Shown: piece after piece, positions 12,892-25,622 of the stretch
Layout of the letters: each line of letters begins with the position of its first letter
How positions within the stretch are numbered: position 1 is the first letter of the stretch
DNA from: Chiua virens
Lineage: Eukaryota; Basidiomycota; Agaricomycetes; Boletales; Boletaceae
Length of the DNA: 64,000 nt
Direction: 5' to 3'
Assembly (NCBI GenBank): GCA_019787685.1
Contig: JAHNUO010000008.1
Location: 1,178,001 to 1,242,000 of the forward strand
Translations under genes and position numbers: made by a program
The notes under the pieces: generated by a model
Told to the model about the DNA's origin: nothing
Databases searched by the model: none
The model's input: only the letters and a program-made list of their open reading frames with translations

Positions 12892-13775
12892 TGTAGGAGT
12901 CAATGACCCCTTGAGGTGATAAACCCATGTTCCCGCTTGTTTACAGGATGCCCGGATTGCCCATATCAATTGTCCTACCCGCCCGTTGTGGTCCCGTGTC
13001 CATCCAAGTGGATCCAACTCATATTCGTATGTTTTGTTCTTCATTCCTACACATTTTCGCACGAGGTGACCGAATCGGGTTGCTCGATCGGGATCGCACG
13101 ATGTACACTATTCAACTCTCTTTTTATCCAATTTCTATTTTATTTCGTACCTTCTTAGTTTTTTTTTAGACGGTTCCGTGTTATCGACACGTATCCGATT
13201 GGTTATAAGGAACGGATAGTCGGGTCATACAACGTTTTAAAGGTAGTCCATTGATTCACGGATCAAACCTTATCCCATCTTGACAGAACATTGTTTTCCT
13301 TTTCACGGGTCGATCTCCATGAGAGTCGGCTCTGTATACGTACACTTTCCTTATTTATTTGATACTTTATCTGCTGTAAAAGTCCCGGGGAATACCTGAG
13401 ACTATAAAATTTGTGTTTGTAAATAAAAATTTCATCTTTCAATCCCCGTTTTCTCTTGCGTTCTAAGTCGCCTCGCCCGTTTAACTATCTTTTCTATCCG
13501 CCCTTACTCGTACTCGATCACCGTTGTGCTCGAGTCTCTGCCTTGTTGCCGAACTATCCGACTGTCCGCGTTTCAGCCAGTTTTGTCAACCTTCGTATGG
13601 TTTCACCTGGGAACACGTCCGGATTGCTTTCAAAGCTCCTGTCAATGCCTTGACACTTCGTCTCCAACCTCAGAACCCCTTGGGACGAGTCATACTCTCG
13701 CCCATCCCTTTTCTTTCTATCTGACAGTGCTACTAACCCTGTTCCTGTCACACCAGCCCGTTTTATATTTCTTCA
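12892..13775 (+). repeat. 3' LTR of element A
   Basis: 884 bp, about 98% identical to 4046-4929 by eye. The bases just upstream (GTCCTTGTCGGG) are not a good polypurine tract, which is unusual for a 3' LTR. It is followed not by target DNA but by a second copy of the element's leader. Confidence 0.85.
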
Positions 13776-14064
13776 ACTGGAGCCCACTGCGAGGGGTTCT
13801 TTTTAGGTTGTCAGGACGAGATCGCTCAGGCCTACACCAGAGCGACTAGAGGTAGACGAGCTACTCTCAAGTCTTAGAAATCCGGATATCTCTGCCAATA
13901 CCGAGCTTTTTACTTCGGTTACCCCAGATAGAGTGTGGCATAACCGCATTGACTCCTTCACACTACGTTCACCCGATTCACCTGTTGTCCCGGGCGGTTT
14001 TACTAATTTTCCTTCTGAACCGGAAGCCTCTTTTACTCGATACCGTTCACCCGACCCTGATCTA
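13776..14064 (+). repeat. Extra copy of element A leader beyond the 3' LTR
   Basis: These 289 bases align without gaps to 4930-5218, with about three substitutions. They then switch abruptly at 'gatcta' into element B sequence. The unit order LTR-interior-LTR-partial interior implies a tandem or read-through copy cut short. Confidence 0.9.
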
Positions 14065-16949
14065 CGTTTCACCATCTGATTGAGGGTGGTAGGCGGTGGA
14101 GAGGGAGAGACGGTATCCGATAAGCCGGGAAAGCTCCCTTGCAAAGGCAGAGGTGAATTGCAGGCCATGATCGGAGATGATTTTGTTGTAGAGGCCGCAT
14201 CGGGTGTAGACTTTGTGGAAAAAGAGACAGGCTATACCTGCTGAGTCAGTGGTTTTTACTGTGGGGCAAAGAATTACCCCCTTGGTAAGTCCGTGGTCGA
14301 CCACGACCATGAGAGAGTCATAACCCTCCGCGGAGACTGGAAGATCCATGATGAGATCCACGGACACATTCTGGAAAGGTCTGGAGCACACGGAGGGAAT
14401 TGGAGAGAGGGGAGGTGTGGTCGGGTGCGTGTTGACCTTGTGTTGTTGACACGAGGCACAACCGGAGACGTAGGAGCGGACGAAGGAGGCAAGCTCGGGC
14501 CACCAGAATTCAGTGGCGACAAGCTGGCAAGTTTTCAAGAAGCTGGGATGACCAGTGGCATGAGAGTTGTGGTGGTGAGCAACAATTTGTTGCCGGAGGT
14601 TGAGGTCGGGTGGAACATAGACACGGCCCTGGTAAGTCAGGACGCCAGCGTCATATTTCCAGTCAGAGAGGCGGGCGCTGAAGGAGGAGGGAAGTCCCCC
14701 GTCCATAGCGTTCAAAGTGTCCAAGACCAAGGGATCATCTGCCGAGGATTTGGTGATGAGGGCCTGGAGGTTGAGGGTGACAAGGTTGACAAAGACATCG
14801 TCAGGAAGGAGGGTGACGTCCTCGTTGTCAGAGTCCGAGGAGATATGGTCCGGACAACGGGAGAGAGCATCGGGACCATTGAGGAGTTTTCTGGGAACAT
14901 GGGAAAACGACAAGTTGAAGTCAGCGAGGTCAAGGAGCCAACGAGCTTGTCAGCGGTTCAAGGTCTGGGGTTGACGGAAGTATGTCAGGTTCTTGTGGTC
15001 GGAGAAGACCGTGATGGGGTGCATGCTGCCATGAAGGTGGTGGCGCCAAGCCTTGAGAGATCTAATGACTGCGAGGAGTTCTTGGTCATAGATATTGTAG
15101 TTTTGCTCTGCAGCATTGAAAGACTGCGAGAGGTAGGAGCAGGGTTTCCAGTCACCGTTGACATCGGTCTGGCGGAGTACACCGCTGGTCGCATATTTTG
15201 ATGCGTCCGTAGCAATGGTGAAGGGTCAGGAAGTGTCTGGAAACCGGAGAACTGGATCCGTGGTAAACGCCTTTTTGAGACGTTTGAAGGCGGCAATTTG
15301 AGGTGTTCCCCACGTCCAAGGGGTGTCTTTCTTAGTAAGGTCAACGAGGGGATGGGCAATGGTGGAGTAGTTGGGGATGAACCAATGGTAGAAGTTGGCA
15401 AAGCCCATGAACGATTGTACGTCCTTGAGCTTGGTGGGGGTTGGCCAATCGGCGATGCCGGTGACTTTGATGGGGTCCATAGCAAGTTCGCTGGGTCGGG
15501 CGATCATGCCTAGGTATTCTACTTCGGTGGTAGCGAAGTGGCATTTTTCGAGTTTCAAGTGAAGGTCTAGTTCCTTCATGCAGGCGAGAACACGTTTGGT
15601 GTGCTCAGTATGGGAAGCCTCGTCTTCAGAGAAGATGAGGAGGTCGTCCATGTAGATGACGAGCCATCCTTCGGCGATCATGTTGTGGAAGGAGTCGTTC
15701 ATGAAATGCTGGAACGTCGCGGGTGAGTTGGTTAGTCCAAAGAACATTACTGTTGGTTCGAAGAGGCCACGGTGGGTGATAAATGTGGTTTTCCATTGAT
15801 GTCCGTCCTTGATACGAACGTTGTTGTAACCCCATCGGACGTCAAACTTGGTGAACAGTTTGGCATCTTTAAGCTTGTCGACGAGGTCGGAGATGAGGGG
15901 AAGAGGGTAGGCATCACGAATGGTATGTTTGTTGACATAGCGGTAATCTTGGCAAGGACGGAGTTTGCCATCCTTCTTTTTGATGAAGAAGAAGGGGGAG
16001 GCCTGGGGAGAGTTCGAGGGTCAAATCTTGCCATTGGCAAGGTGTTCATTGATGAAGTCGTCTGTGGCTTTGCGCTCATCCGGAGACAAGGGGTAAACCT
16101 TTCTGACTTTCAGTTGGAAAGTGTCTTTCAGATGGATCTCATGGTCATAGGACCTAGAGGGGGGCATCTGATTGAAGGGTTCCTTCGCGAATACAGATTC
16201 GAATTCTGAATATTCTGAAGGGAGAGTGACCTTGGGTTTCTTTGCTGTGGCTGCAAGGGCGGTAGCATTGGTGAGCTTCTTGGGTTGAGTAGTCCAAACG
16301 AAGTGTTGTCCCACGTGCATGACGCAGTTGATGGAGTGTTGCACGGATTGGGTCGTAAAACAATGCCCGGTTTCGGTGCTGAGGTAGTTGTAGAGTTTGC
16401 CATCCCAGATGGGATCGACATCCAGATGGTGGACAGGTTTGATCAGGGGAGGATGAGCAAGTTTGGTGGAGTGTCGGGGTTCGTTGGTGGTGATGGGAGG
16501 AAGATCAGGTTCAGGAGCGGATATCGTGATGGTTTTGGCAATCCAATTGATGATCAGATTGGTTGCTTTAAGCCACGGGAGGCCTAGGATTACGTTTTCA
16601 GAACCACAATGGATGATGTGGAACTTTATGCGTTGGAGTACTCCACCAAGAGTAATCTGGAGGGTGGTGGTGAATTTGATATCACCATTCTTGTTCGTGG
16701 TAGAGTCCATGTTCCTCACCGGGATGGGTTTCGGAAGGCAATCCTTTGGGAACTTGTGTTTCTGGATGAAGTGCCAGTCGATGCAGTTGATTCCGGCTCC
16801 AGAATCAATGAGAGCACGGGTGTTGACATCTTGAGAAGTAGCGGTAACGTTCAATCTAACAGGGATTTGCATAGATTGGGACAAAAGCTCAGCTACAAGT
16901 ACATGGGTACGAGAATGGGAAGATACCAGCGTCAAATCGGTCTTCCTCC
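14065..16949 (-). pseudogene. Element B pol: protease, RT, RNase H, integrase core
   Basis: Minus-strand frames are 16021-16935 (protease with 'ALIDSGAGINCIDW', then the start of RT), 15226-15747 (RT with 'YMDDLLIF') and 14062-14913 (integrase with HHCC and the DDE core to 'HPQSDGET'). The RT start and the RNase H lie between. In-frame stops at 16021 ('GKI*'), about 15226 ('PDTS*PF') and about 14950 correspond to arginines in element C and fit CGA-to-TGA changes. The 5' part of pol is in the -1 frame relative to gag. The right end of integrase resumes at 4045. Confidence 0.85.
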
Positions 16950-17782
16950 TTAAAAACCCGTGACCGGAGTGGTCACCTTGTTGACACTCATGGTGTCTTT
17001 GTCATCCTCCTCGACTTCTACTAAGGCGGGGATAGGATCTGGTTTTGGAGCGGCTTTCCGGACTTTCTTGGAGGAGGATGCAACAGGGGTTTTTGAGAAT
17101 GCTGTGCAGGCAGATGTTTGATGTCCAGGTTTGCGACAGCGGAAACAGAGTTTGTTCTCGAAGCATTGCTTTCGCTCAGCTTCAGTGAGTTTGGGAATGT
17201 AGATGGTGTCCATGTCCATGGCGTCAGGGTCTCGCTCCTTCTTGTGAGAGGGGGTGTCGTGGAAGACAATGGCGGCAGTAGGTTTCTTGTTGCAGCAGGC
17301 GATCTCATTAGCGCATTCCCACTGGGTTTTGAAATGCATGGCTTGGGTGTACCACTTGTCGATCATGGTAGGGACCGTGTCCATGCCTTGGATGCGTCTC
17401 ATGAGGGAAGGGGGGAGACCAGCTGCGAAGAAGTTGATGAGAACCAAATCAGAGCCAGTAAGCCCTGAGGTGGCGACTTTGTTGCAGAAGGAGGAGATAG
17501 GAGGGGACGTCATCGTTTTTGGTGACGCAGGTAGTGGATAACCAGGCGATGGTGGCGCCCTTGGTGTCGTGGTGTTCGAAGTCCTTTCGGAACTCCGTTT
17601 GCCAATCGCTCCAGGTTCTGAAGGAATGGAGCAGGATGGACTTAGCACGGAAGGTATCGGCCCAGACTTTGGCGGATCCTTCGGTCATGAACGAGAGCGT
17701 GAACACTACTCGTTTGTTGTCAGTGTTGTAGATGGGATCATTGACGAAGAGGTAGGTGGTGATGTCGTTGAGCCAGGGGATG
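16950..17782 (-). pseudogene. Element B gag, central and C-terminal part
   Basis: Minus-strand frames 17449-17706 and 16950-17648 match element C gag: the retrotransposon-gag core ('FMTEGSAKVWADTFR', 'WLSTTCVT'), then a CX2CX4HX4C zinc knuckle (CFRCRKPGHQTSAC). Gag ends in 'VTGF' at the TAA at 16952-16950. A frame change lies near 17600. The -1 frameshift heptamer G GGT TTT is at 16959-16953 and its hairpin arms are at 16946-16941 and 16923-16918 (minus strand). Element C interrupts it at 17783. Confidence 0.85.
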
Positions 17783-17787
17783 GCGCG

Positions 17788-20700
17788 TGTTACGATTCAC
17801 CTTTTTCTTTGCTTTTCTTGCTACTTTCTCTACGCTCGATACTATAGGTATCTCCTACGACTCAATCCGCAAGGCTTACCCTTGCCCGGGTTACTCAGCA
17901 AGGGCTTAACCCTTTGCCCCGCCTTTCTCTCTTCTCATCCGAACGCTTGGATCACGCACTCCGGCTCAACCCGGAGATCCGTCGTTGCTTCTATCTTTTC
18001 ACTTCCTGATCCGATATGGATCACTTTCTTTCCCGCTGTCATTTGGACAGCTTCCTGATTTACCATTTCCTTCTTCCGTCGATCCGGTGCTTCCGCCCCA
18101 CATGACTCCTTTGGTCATTAGTCTGTTCCGCTCTTCCTGACCACCCCTTTTGTCTGTTGGTCCGTGCACCAATCTCGTAGTATAAATACCGCGCAGTGAT
18201 ACTCCTGTACCTCAGTCTTGATCTACGCAATCTAGCTAGTATCACTGCTCCTCTTCGGGCTTAACCTAAGCCATCCCTCGCCGCTGCGACCAACGTCCAG
18301 CACCTTGGTCCACCCCGATCACAAGGGGCAGTCTAGGTTCCTCGGGTATAGATTCCCAACGGAACGCTCTTAGGCAACGTCCTAAGTTCTAACTCGTCTC
18401 ACTGGTAGCAACCCGCTGACCAGTAACCCTCCTTGAACTCAGCAGCGCGCCACGCATCAAGTGGTGGTTGTTTGAGTTATCGCAGCCACTTGTTGCTAGT
18501 GCTTTTGCGTCTACGCTAGGCCCTACCCGGGACTACCGTAACATAAGATCAAGACTAGCTTCCTCAGCCTGCCACCGCGCAGTAGCTGCCCACCATTGCC
18601 GGACGACCCCCCGCTCGTCCTCTCCTCAACCCTAGTTGGAGTCTTCGGATGTCTAACACCCCATCGTCCGATCTATCCGACGACAACCCCGAACCCACCT
18701 CACCTTCTTCTGAACTTCAGGAGAACAACCTCGACATCAACGTCGAACACTCTGACTCTGAAGACGAAACTCAGCAACTAGCTGAACATCTTACCACCTC
18801 ACTCGACATACCGAGTCTCGCCTCCTTCGCGTCCCCAATGACCCCACGAAGGATCAACCCCGGACCCCCCTCACTCCGGAACCCGAACCCCTCTGTGGTT
18901 CTCCCTTCGGTACCAACCCCGAACCCTACGCCTACCACCTCGTCTAGCAACATGTCTAGCAAGGCAGTCGAGCTTCGCCTCGGAAAACCCTCCACCTTCG
19001 ACGGGTCCTATGACCACGCCGTACCCTGGCTCAATGACGTAGCAACATACCTCTTCGTCAATGACCCCATCTATGACACCGATAACAAGCGTGTCGCCTT
19101 CGCCCTTTCGTTTATGACGGAAGGATCCGCTAAAACTTGGGCCGATACATTCCGCGCCAAGGCTATCCCCCTCCGATCCTTCGGGAGCTGGACCGATTGG
19201 CAGACGGAGTTCCGAAAGGACTTCGAACACCATGACACTAAGGGCGACGCTATCGCCTGGCTCTCCACCACTCGGGTAACCCGCAATGAGGATGTACCCT
19301 CCTATATCTCCTTGTTCCACAATAAGGTTGCCACCGCCACCCTCACCGGATCGGACCCTGTTCTGATCAACTTCTTCGCCGCCGGCCTTCCCCCTTCGCT
19401 TATGCGCAGGATCCAGGGAATGGACACCGTACCCACGACTATCGACAAATGGTACACCCAGGCCATTCATTTCAAGACGCAGTGGGAGCGCGCAGACAAG
19501 ATCGCTCGTCGCAACAAGAAGCCCGCTGCCGCTGTCGTCTTCCACGACTCCCCCACTCCTTCCCGTAAAAAGGAATGAGACCCCGACGCCATGGACGTGG
19601 ATTCTATCCGCGTAAACAAGATGACCGATGCTGAGCGAAAGCGATGCATCGACAAGAACCTCTGCTTCCGGTGCCGCCAGCCTGGTCACCGCACCTCCTC
19701 TTGCCCGGTCTTTACGACCGACTCCACTCGTTCCGCCCCCGCGCCTAACAAGAAGGTCTGAAAGGCCAAACCCAAACCCGAACCTGTCCCTGCTTTGCAG
19801 GAGATAGAGGACGATGATGACGACTCTATGAGCGTCAACAAAGTCAACTCCAGCGCCCCTGAACCCATCACGGGTTTTTAAGGCGGAAGACCGATTCGAC
19901 GCCGGTATCTTCCCATTCTCGTACCCATGTACTTGTAGCTGAGCTAGCATGTCAATCTATGCAGATTCCGATTAGACTGAATGCTACCGCTACCTCAAAA
20001 GACGTCGACACCCGTGCTCTCATCGACTCTGGAGCAGGGATAAACTGTATCGACTGGCACTTCGTCCAGAAGAACAAGTTTCCTAAGGAGCGCCTTCTGA
20101 AACCTGTCCCGGTTCGGAACGTGGACTCTACTTCGAACAAGAATGGTGACATCAAATTCACCACCACCCTCAGGATCGCCCTTGGCGGGGTACTCCAACG
20201 TGTAAAGTTCCACATTATCCACTGTGGTTCCGAGAACGTTATCCTAGGCCTCCCGTGGCTTAGGGCGACCAACCCTACCATCGACTGGGTCACCAAAACC
20301 ATCACCATTACCGCTCCCGAACCCGACTTTCCCCCTATCACCCACGACGAACCTCACCACTCCGCCAAGCTCGCTCACCCACCGCCGGTCATCCCAACCT
20401 GCCACATCGATGTCGACCCCATCTGGGACGGCAAAATCTTCGACTACCTCGGCACTGAAACTGGGCATCGTTTTACTACCCAGTCCGTGCAACACTCAGT
20501 GAACCGCGTCATGCGCGCGGGTCAGCGCTTCGTTCGGACCACTCTACCGGAGAAGCTCACCAATGCCACCGCCCTTGCGGCCGCGGCTACCAAAGCCAAG
20601 GTCACTCTCCCTTCGGAATACTCGGAGTTCGAATCCGTGTTCGCGAAGGAACCCTCCACGCAGATGCCCCCGTCTCGGTCCTGTGATCACGAGATCCACC

Positions 20701-23700
20701 TAAAGGACACCTTCCAACCTAAGGTCGGAAAGGTCTACCCCTTGTCCCCCGACGAGCGCAAGGCCACCGACGACTTTATCGACGAACACCTTGCATCCGG
20801 CAAGATCCGCCCTTCGAACTCCCCTCAGGCATCCCCCTTCTTCTTCGTCAAGAAAAAGGATGGCAAGCTCCGCCCCTGCCAGGACTACCGCTACGTCAAC
20901 GAACATACCGTTCGTGACGCCTACCCCCTTCCCCTCATCTCCGACCTCGTCGATAAGCTGAAGGACGCTAAACTGTTTACTAAGTTTGACGTCCGATGGG
21001 GCTACAACAACATCCGTATCAAAGACGGACATCAATGGAAAGCCGCGTTTATCACCCACCGCGGTCTCTTCGAACCTACGGTCATGTTCTTCGGACTGAC
21101 AAACTCCCCCGCTACGTTCCAACGCTTTATGAACGAGTCCTTCCGCGACATGATCGCCGAAGGATGGCTCGTCATCTACATGGACGATCTCCTCATCTTC
21201 TCAGAAGATGACGCTACGCATACGGAACGCACCAAACGCGTTCTCGCCCGCATGAAGGAACTCGACCTTCACCTCAAGCTCGAGAAATGCCACTTCGCTA
21301 CTACGGAAGTGGAATACCTCGGCATGATTGCACGCCCCGGCGAACTCGCCATGGACCCTGTCAAGGTTGCTGGCATTGCCGACTGGCCTACTCCCACCAA
21401 GCTCAAGGACGTCCGATCGTTCATGGGCTTCGCCAACTTCTACCGCCGGTTTATCCTGGACTACTCCACCATCGCTCGCCCCCTCGTCGATCTCACCAAG
21501 AAAGACGCGCCTTGGATCTGGGATTCCCCTCAGATCACTGCCTTCGAACGACTGAAGAAGGCGTTCACCTCTGATCCGGTCCTTCATTTCCCGGATACTT
21601 CTCGACCCTTCGCTATCGCCACCGATGCTTCTAAATTCGCATCGGGTGGTGTCCTCCTCCAGACCGACTCAAACGGCGACTGGAAACCTTGCTCCTACCT
21701 TTCGCAGTCCTTCAACGCTGCGGAAAGGAATTACGACATCTATGACCGCGAACTACTCGCCGTCATTAGATCCCTCAAAGCCTGGCGCCACTACCTCCAC
21801 GGTAGCACCACTCCGGTGACCGTCTTTTCGGATCACAAAAACCTCACCTACTTCCGCCAACCCCAAAACCTCAACCGTCGCCAAGCCCGCTGGCTTCTCG
21901 ACCTTGCCGACTTCGACCTCACATTCTCCCACGTGCCAGGCAAACTCCTTGATGGTCCGGACGCGCTCTCTTGCCGCCCCGATCACATCACCTCGGACTC
22001 GGATAACGAAGATGTCACACTACTCCCCGACGACGTCTTCGTCAACCTCGTCACCACGGACCTCCAAGACCTGATCTCCCGCTCCTCCGCCGCAGATCCG
22101 CTGGTTTTGGACACTCTCAACGCTATGGATGGTGGTCTTCCACCGTCATTCCGCTCTCGCCTCTCTGACTGGCACTATGACGCCGGTGTCTTGACCTACC
22201 AAGGTCGTATCTACGTCCCCCCTAACCGCGAACTCTGGCAACAAATCGTTGCCCGCCACCACAACTCTCACACCGCCGGACACCCCGGCACCTTGAAAAC
22301 TCGTCAGCTGGTCACCACCGAATTCTGGTGGCCCGGCCTTGCCTCCTTCGTCCGCTCCTACGTCTCCGGTTGCGCCTCGTGTCAACAGCACAAGGTCAAC
22401 ACCCATCCTACCACACCTCCGCTATCCCCGATCCCCTCCGCGTGCACCCGCCCCTTCCAGAATGTCTCCGTCGATCTCATCACGGATCTCCCCACATCCA
22501 CAGAAGGTTACGACGCTCTCATGGTCGTGGTAGACCATGGCCTTACGAAGGGGGTAATTCTTTGCCCCACAGTGAAAACCGCCGACTCCGCAGGTATTGC
22601 CTGCCTCTTTTTTCACAAAGTCTACACGCGATTCGGCCTCTACGACAAGATCATCTCCGACCGTGGTCCGCAGTTTGCTTCTGCATTTGCAAAAGAACTC
22701 TCCCGACTCATCGGATACCGCCTATCCCTCTCCACCACCTACCATCCCCAATCTGATGGTGAGACGGAACGCGTCAACCAAGAAGTCGAGACCTACCTCC
22801 GCATGTACTGCCAAAATAACCCGGAGAAATGGGCCGACTTACTCCCTATGGCCGAATTCGCACACAACCACCGCCCCCACTCCGTCACTGGAAAATCACC
22901 CTTTTTCCTCATGATGGGCTACGAACCCCGTCCCTTGCCCGCTATCATTGCAGAAACCAAACTCCCCGCTGTTGAGGAACGCCTCAAAACTCTCTCCGCT
23001 GCCCGCGACGAAGCCCTCGCCGCACACGAACTCGCCCGGCAAGCCATGAAAGCTCGCTCCTTTAAGAAGTTCAAACCCTTCTCCAAAGGCGATCAGGTTT
23101 GGCTGGAAGCCCGCAATTTGAAATGGGAACTCATCTCGCCGAAACTCGCATCACGCCGCGAGGGGCCCTTCACCATCACGGAGGTCCTCTCCCCGCTCAC
23201 CTATTGCCTCCGTCTCCCCAAGACCTGGAAAATCCACCCGGTCTTCCACGCTTCACTCCTTTCCCCATACCGGGAAACGGAGACCTACGGACCCAACTTC
23301 CCAAAACCGCCGCCGGACCTTATAGCCGGCGAGGAAGAATACGAAATCGAACGGATTCTTCGCCACACCCGGAACCCGCGCAACCGCAAGTTCCTGATCC
23401 GCTGGAAGGGTTACTCCGCCTCCGATGACTCCTGGGAGCCTGAGACTAACCTAGGAAATGCCAAGGAAACCATCGACGCTTATAAACGTCTCCACCCCAA
23501 GGATTTCCCCTCAGTCTCCCGCCCCTCAAACCCTCCACCACCTCGACCGCCGCGCTCCCCACTCCAACCTCCGCCAGTCCGTATCAGAACTGTTATGGCC
23601 TACCGCTCCTGCTCTACCCCCGACTTCGAATCCGATACCACCCCGGTACCAGTCTTCACTCCCACCGTTGACATTCCCCACATCGCCTTGCCGCTTCCCG

Positions 23701-25622
23701 TTCCCCCACCGTCGTACCCCTCCTCGGATGCTCCCTCCCTCTCCTCCGAATCCTCCCTCACGGAGTCCACCCGACCCGTTTCTCCAGCTGATTCTGCGGT
23801 CGCTTCCGCAGGATGGGGAACAGCAAGCGTACGCCCTCGCCCTTCTCATTCTATTCACCGTGTTCGTCCTCCTCTCGTCGCGGTAGACCTACCATATCAT
23901 TCTCATGCTATCCGGGCCTCTACGCCCACCCCCGACTACTTCACCCGCATGCGCAACCTCATCCTCGACCCAAGTATGGTGTTTCCCATCGAACACCATC
24001 TTGACCTCGACTCCCCCCTTCACGCCCTCTACTCGGCGTACTTGCAGAACGAACGACTCGCCCTTGTCCGGGCCGACCTCTATGGGCCTATGGCCAACAC
24101 CCACCTCCTATCGGCCATTACCGGCCAGATCCATGACAAAATCCGCGCGTTCCTCGAACACACCTTATTCCAAATGCAAATGGGTGAATTCCTCTCCGAC
24201 GTCCACCGCTACCAAGCGGAACTCTCCCTCCGTCTTGACCGACCACTCGCTCCCTCCGCTCCCTCGCCATCCACTCCCTCCGCTTCCTCTCTTCCCTTCT
24301 CCCCGGAAGAGATCGATGCCTGCAACCGAGCCGAAGCGGAACACATATTCCAAACCGGTCAGGTCGACCTCCCTGAGGACCACCCTCGCTACCACGAGGC
24401 CTGCTTTGAGTGCCGCAAACTTGGGCACATCCGCGTTGAATGTCGGGACTACCAATGTCCCATCTGTCTTACCTGGTCCCCCGGACATATCCAATCCCGC
24501 TGCCCCGGACGACCCCCTCGCGTCCGCGCTAGGATTCCCCTGGCCAACCGACTTACCCCGGTGGCAACCGGACCCACCTGGGGCCGCCGTTCTCCACGCC
24601 CCATCATCCCCTCGAACTCTTCATCGTCCAATGGTTCATCCTCCTCCTCCGCCCGTCGCCGCAACCGCCGCCCTATTCCTCCAAACCCCCCGCGCCGCCG
24701 TCCCTCCGGACGCTCCTCAGCCTCTCCGGCCCGCCGCTCTGCGTCGCCGTGCGACGACCCCATTGACGCCGAAGGTTACGCCAACATTACGGGCAGCCCT
24801 GTTAGGGATTCGTTCGATTTCTGAAGATGATCTTCGCATGGTGCTTTGATCTTAGCCGGGGGGTAATGTTACGATTCACCTTTTTCTTTGCTTTTCTTGC
24901 TACTTTCTCTACGCTCGATACTATAGGTATCTCCTACGACTCAATCCGCAAGGCTTACCCTTGCCCGGGTTACTCAGCAAGGGCTTAACCCTTTGCCCCG
25001 CCTTTCTCTCTTCTCATCCGAACGCTTGGATCACGCACTCCGGCTCAACCCGGAGATCCGTCGTTGCTTCTATCTTTTCACTTCCTGATCCGATATGGAT
25101 CACTTTCTTTCCCGCTGTCATTTGGACAGCTTCCTGATTTACCATTTCCTTCTTCCGTCGATCCGGTGCTTCCGCCCCGCACGACTCCTTTGGTCATTAG
25201 TCTGTTCCGCTCTTCCTGACCACCCCTTTTGTCTGTTGGTCCGTGCACCAATCTCGTAGTATAAATACCGCGCAGTGATACTCCTGTACCTCAGTCTTGA
25301 TCTACGCAATCTAGCTAGTATCACTGCTCCTCTTCGGGCTTAACCTAAGCCATCCCTCGCCGCTGCGACCAACGTCCAGCACCTTGGTCCACCCCGATCA
25401 CAAGGGGCAGTCTAGGTTCCTCGGGTATAGATTCCCAACGGAACGCTCTTAGGCAACGTCCTAAGTTCTAACTCGTCTCACTGGTAGCAACCCGCTGACC
25501 AGTAACCCTCCTTGAACTCAGCAGCGCGCCACGCATCAAGTGGTGGTTGTTTGAGTTATCGCAGCCACTTGTTGCTAGCGCTTTTGCGTCTACGCTAGGC
25601 CCTACCCGGGACTACCGTAACA
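17788..25622 (+). mobile_element. Element C: young, nearly intact chromodomain Ty3/Gypsy retrotransposon (chromovirus)
   Basis: 7835 bp with 756-bp LTRs (17788-18543 and 24867-25622) that differ at about three sites. The 5-bp target duplication is GCGCG (17783-17787 and 25623-25627), inside element B gag. It has a self-priming type primer-binding site, gag, a -1 frameshift site, a 1.6-kaa pol frame and a polypurine tract. The only visible coding defects are two TGA codons in gag (19576 and about 19759), both explicable as CGA-to-TGA. The near-identical LTRs make it the youngest insertion in the nest. Confidence 0.95.

Larger units (their letters stand above)
4046..14064 (+). mobile_element. 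Element A: Ty3/Gypsy retrotransposon with antisense gene, inserted in B
   Basis: The 5' LTR is 4046-4929, the interior 4930-12891 and the 3' LTR 12892-13775. An extra 289-nt copy of the leader (13776-14064) precedes the return to element B sequence. LTRs are 884 bp with TGTAGGAG...TTCTTCA ends and differ at roughly 15 sites (about 1.7%). The sense strand encodes a Gypsy-order gag, protease, RT, RNase H and integrase, all interrupted by stops, and the RT looks internally deleted. The antisense strand of the 3' part carries a spliced zinc-cluster gene. B is nearly contiguous across the insertion ('GETE' | 'VNQEV' in pol). No clean target duplication is visible at the right edge, which fits the odd 3' end. 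Confidence 0.85.
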